Positions 5,833-6,951 of a DNA stretch of 6,951 nucleotides are shown one piece after another. The notes under the pieces were generated by a model. It searched no databases and was not told the DNA's origin. It was given only the letters and a program-made list of their open reading frames with translations. The position numbers were made by a program, and so were the translations under genes. Source of the stretch: Flavobacteriales bacterium (lineage in GTDB: Bacteria > Bacteroidota > Bacteroidia > Flavobacteriales_D > Crocinitomicaceae); NCBI GenBank assembly GCA_947458985.1, contig CANHBA010000119.1, forward strand, positions 1 to 6,951, written 5' to 3'. Each line of letters begins with the position of its first letter. The stretch's first letter is position 1.

Positions 5833-6951
5833 ATGAAAACACTTTATGCCCTTATTTTTATTTTTTGCTGTAGTCCGTTTTTTGCCCAAATCCAAGGTAA
5901 AGGAGGGGTTCCAACCACTACCAAATTAGTTTTAGATCAGAAAGCCATTGAACAGTGGTTATTTGCACAACCCAATATTGCCGCATTGCAGGCCGAAGAC
6001 GCACTCATAGACGACCAAGGCATTGCACCATGGCGTTTTGGCTTCAACAATTACACCAATCTCAACACCACCAATGCCGGCCATTGGTTTGAATTACCAA
6101 ATGGTGCACGCTTGTGGGTTTTGCGCGTAAAATGTCAAGGCGCACTTACCGTCAACCTTACATTCGAACAAACGAGCATTCCCGAAGGAAATCAACTTTT
6201 TGTTTACAATGCAGCCAAAGACTTTATTCTCGGCGCTTTTACCCAGCAACACCTCTACGATGGTCAGCTCGGCACTGAACTGGTTCCAGGTGAAGAAGCT
6301 ACGATCGAATATTACGTTGCGCCAACAAATGAAATAGGTCATATTCAAGTTGCAACCGTTACACATGGTTACCGAACCGCTAACGAATTCATCGAAAAAG
6401 CTTTTGGTAGTTCAGGCTCTTGCAACATGAATGTGAACTGCCCCGATGGTTTACCATGGACTCCTCAGCGCAATAGCGCAGTTATGCTCGTGTCGGGCGG
6501 CAGTGGTTTTTGTTCAGGCGCCCTAATCAACAATACACAAAACGATGGAAAACCTTATGTTTTAACTGCAAACCACTGTTACAGCAACCCTGCGAGCTGG
6601 GTTTTTCGTTTCAATTGGCAGTCAACAACTTGCTCTAATCCAGGCGCTTCGCCAACATTTCAATCTTTAAGCGGTGCTGTTTTACGCGCCCGCCGTACCC
6701 CTTCTGACTTCTGCTTGGTAGAAATTACTGGTGGTTTGGTCAATAGCACGGTTCCACTCGACTACAATCCATATTTTTCTGGCTGGGACAAATCTGGTGT
6801 AATTCCAACATCATCCGTAAGTATTCACCATCCATCCGGAGATATCAAGAAAATCTCTTTTGACGACAACCCTGCATCTATCTCTCAAGGAATGGGTTCA
6901 ACAGAAGCCAATTCTACTTGGACTGTTCAATGGGACCGCAATACCACCACA
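5833..6951 (+). CDS. Secreted lysyl endopeptidase-like (Lys-C, S1) serine protease, N-terminal 373 residues (runs off right edge)
   Basis: An extracellular trypsin-fold protease, open to the window edge with no stop. Seen: a signal peptide MKT... with a hydrophobic core and likely cleavage after FFA (A18|Q19), then a propeptide of about 170 residues. The predicted mature start lies near G192: GSSGSCN (192-198) parallels the GVSGSCN mature N-terminus of Achromobacter protease I. TANHC (245-249) supplies catalytic H248, 56 residues after G192, as in that enzyme (His57). SDFCLVEI (291-298) supplies catalytic D292, and SGWD (316-319) and IHHPSGDIKKISF (331-343) are also typical of the Lys-C group. 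The catalytic Ser (GDSGG region) and the Asp that sets lysine specificity should lie beyond the right edge, so activity and specificity cannot be confirmed. A type IX secretion sorting domain at the missing C-terminus is plausible for this phylum but not seen. Sampled GC is about 50%, the highest in the window. It is transcribed divergently from the kinase operon. Confidence 0.88.
   Translation, partial: MKTLYALIFIFCCSPFFAQIQGKGGVPTTTKLVLDQKAIEQWLFAQPNIAALQAEDALIDDQGIAPWRFGFNNYTNLNTTNAGHWFELPNGARLWVLRVKCQGALTVNLTFEQTSIPEGNQLFVYNAAKDFILGAFTQQHLYDGQLGTELVPGEEATIEYYVAPTNEIGHIQVATVTHGYRTANEFIEKAFGSSGSCNMNVNCPDGLPWTPQRNSAVMLVSGGSGFCSGALINNTQNDGKPYVLTANHCYSNPASWVFRFNWQSTTCSNPGASPTFQSLSGAVLRARRTPSDFCLVEITGGLVNSTVPLDYNPYFSGWDKSGVIPTSSVSIHHPSGDIKKISFDDNPASISQGMGSTEANSTWTVQWDRNTTT

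Noticed and set aside
5729..5842. Upstream extension of the uridine-kinase-family frame by 38 codons to 5842
   Set aside because: It would run through the promoter element and across the opposite-strand protease start. Family members begin a few residues before the Walker A strand, as with the ATG at 5728.
5833..5886. Lipoprotein signal in the protease (Cys12-Cys13)
   Set aside because: The residues before the cysteines (FIF) do not form a lipobox, whereas FFA|Q a few residues on is a good signal peptidase I site.
6094..6366. Opposite-strand 90-codon open frame inside the protease gene
   Set aside because: It is antisense to well-conserved protease coding sequence and shows no recognisable motif.

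Overview
The window looks like a chromosomal fragment of a Bacteroidota bacterium, probably from the Flavobacteriales or a relative (inference). Three things point there: a TAnnTTTG-type promoter element (TATCTTTG) just before a kinase gene, a signal peptide ending in FFA|Q, and low, uneven GC. Hand counts give about 28% GC in bases 1-360, about 36-38% in sampled lines of the glycosyltransferase gene and about 50% in sampled lines of the protease gene.

Bases 1-363 (minus strand) hold a two-gene module. A 64-residue DUF6922-like protein is followed, with an ATGA stop/start overlap, by the N-terminal 57 codons of an AbiEii/AbiGii-type nucleotidyltransferase toxin, which runs off the left edge. 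This is a probable toxin-antitoxin or abortive-infection pair that uses a small non-AbiEi partner.

Bases 372-1535 (plus strand) hold a membrane glycosyltransferase of the GT-C/PMT_2 (ArnT-like) type. It has lost its N-terminal third or quarter exactly where the toxin-antitoxin module begins. It is read as a 5'-truncated gene, broken by insertion or recombination, or less likely by a contig misjoin.

Bases 1539-5728 (minus strand) hold a two-gene operon. A uridine-kinase-family P-loop kinase (209 aa) comes first, followed through a TAATG overlap by a very large (1186 aa) NtrY-like membrane histidine kinase. The histidine kinase has about 12 predicted transmembrane segments and three extracytoplasmic regions. 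No response regulator lies in the window. The histidine kinase ends only 3 bp from the convergent glycosyltransferase remnant.

Bases 5729-5832 are a 104-bp divergent intergenic region. It carries the kinase promoter, placed so close to the ATG that the mRNA may be leaderless. From 5833 to the right edge (plus strand) runs the start of a secreted lysyl-endopeptidase-like (Lys-C, family S1) serine protease: signal peptide, propeptide, and catalytic His and Asp. The catalytic Ser lies beyond the window.

There is no gene-free stretch longer than 300 bases. I saw no tRNA, rRNA, CRISPR array or insertion-sequence transposase.
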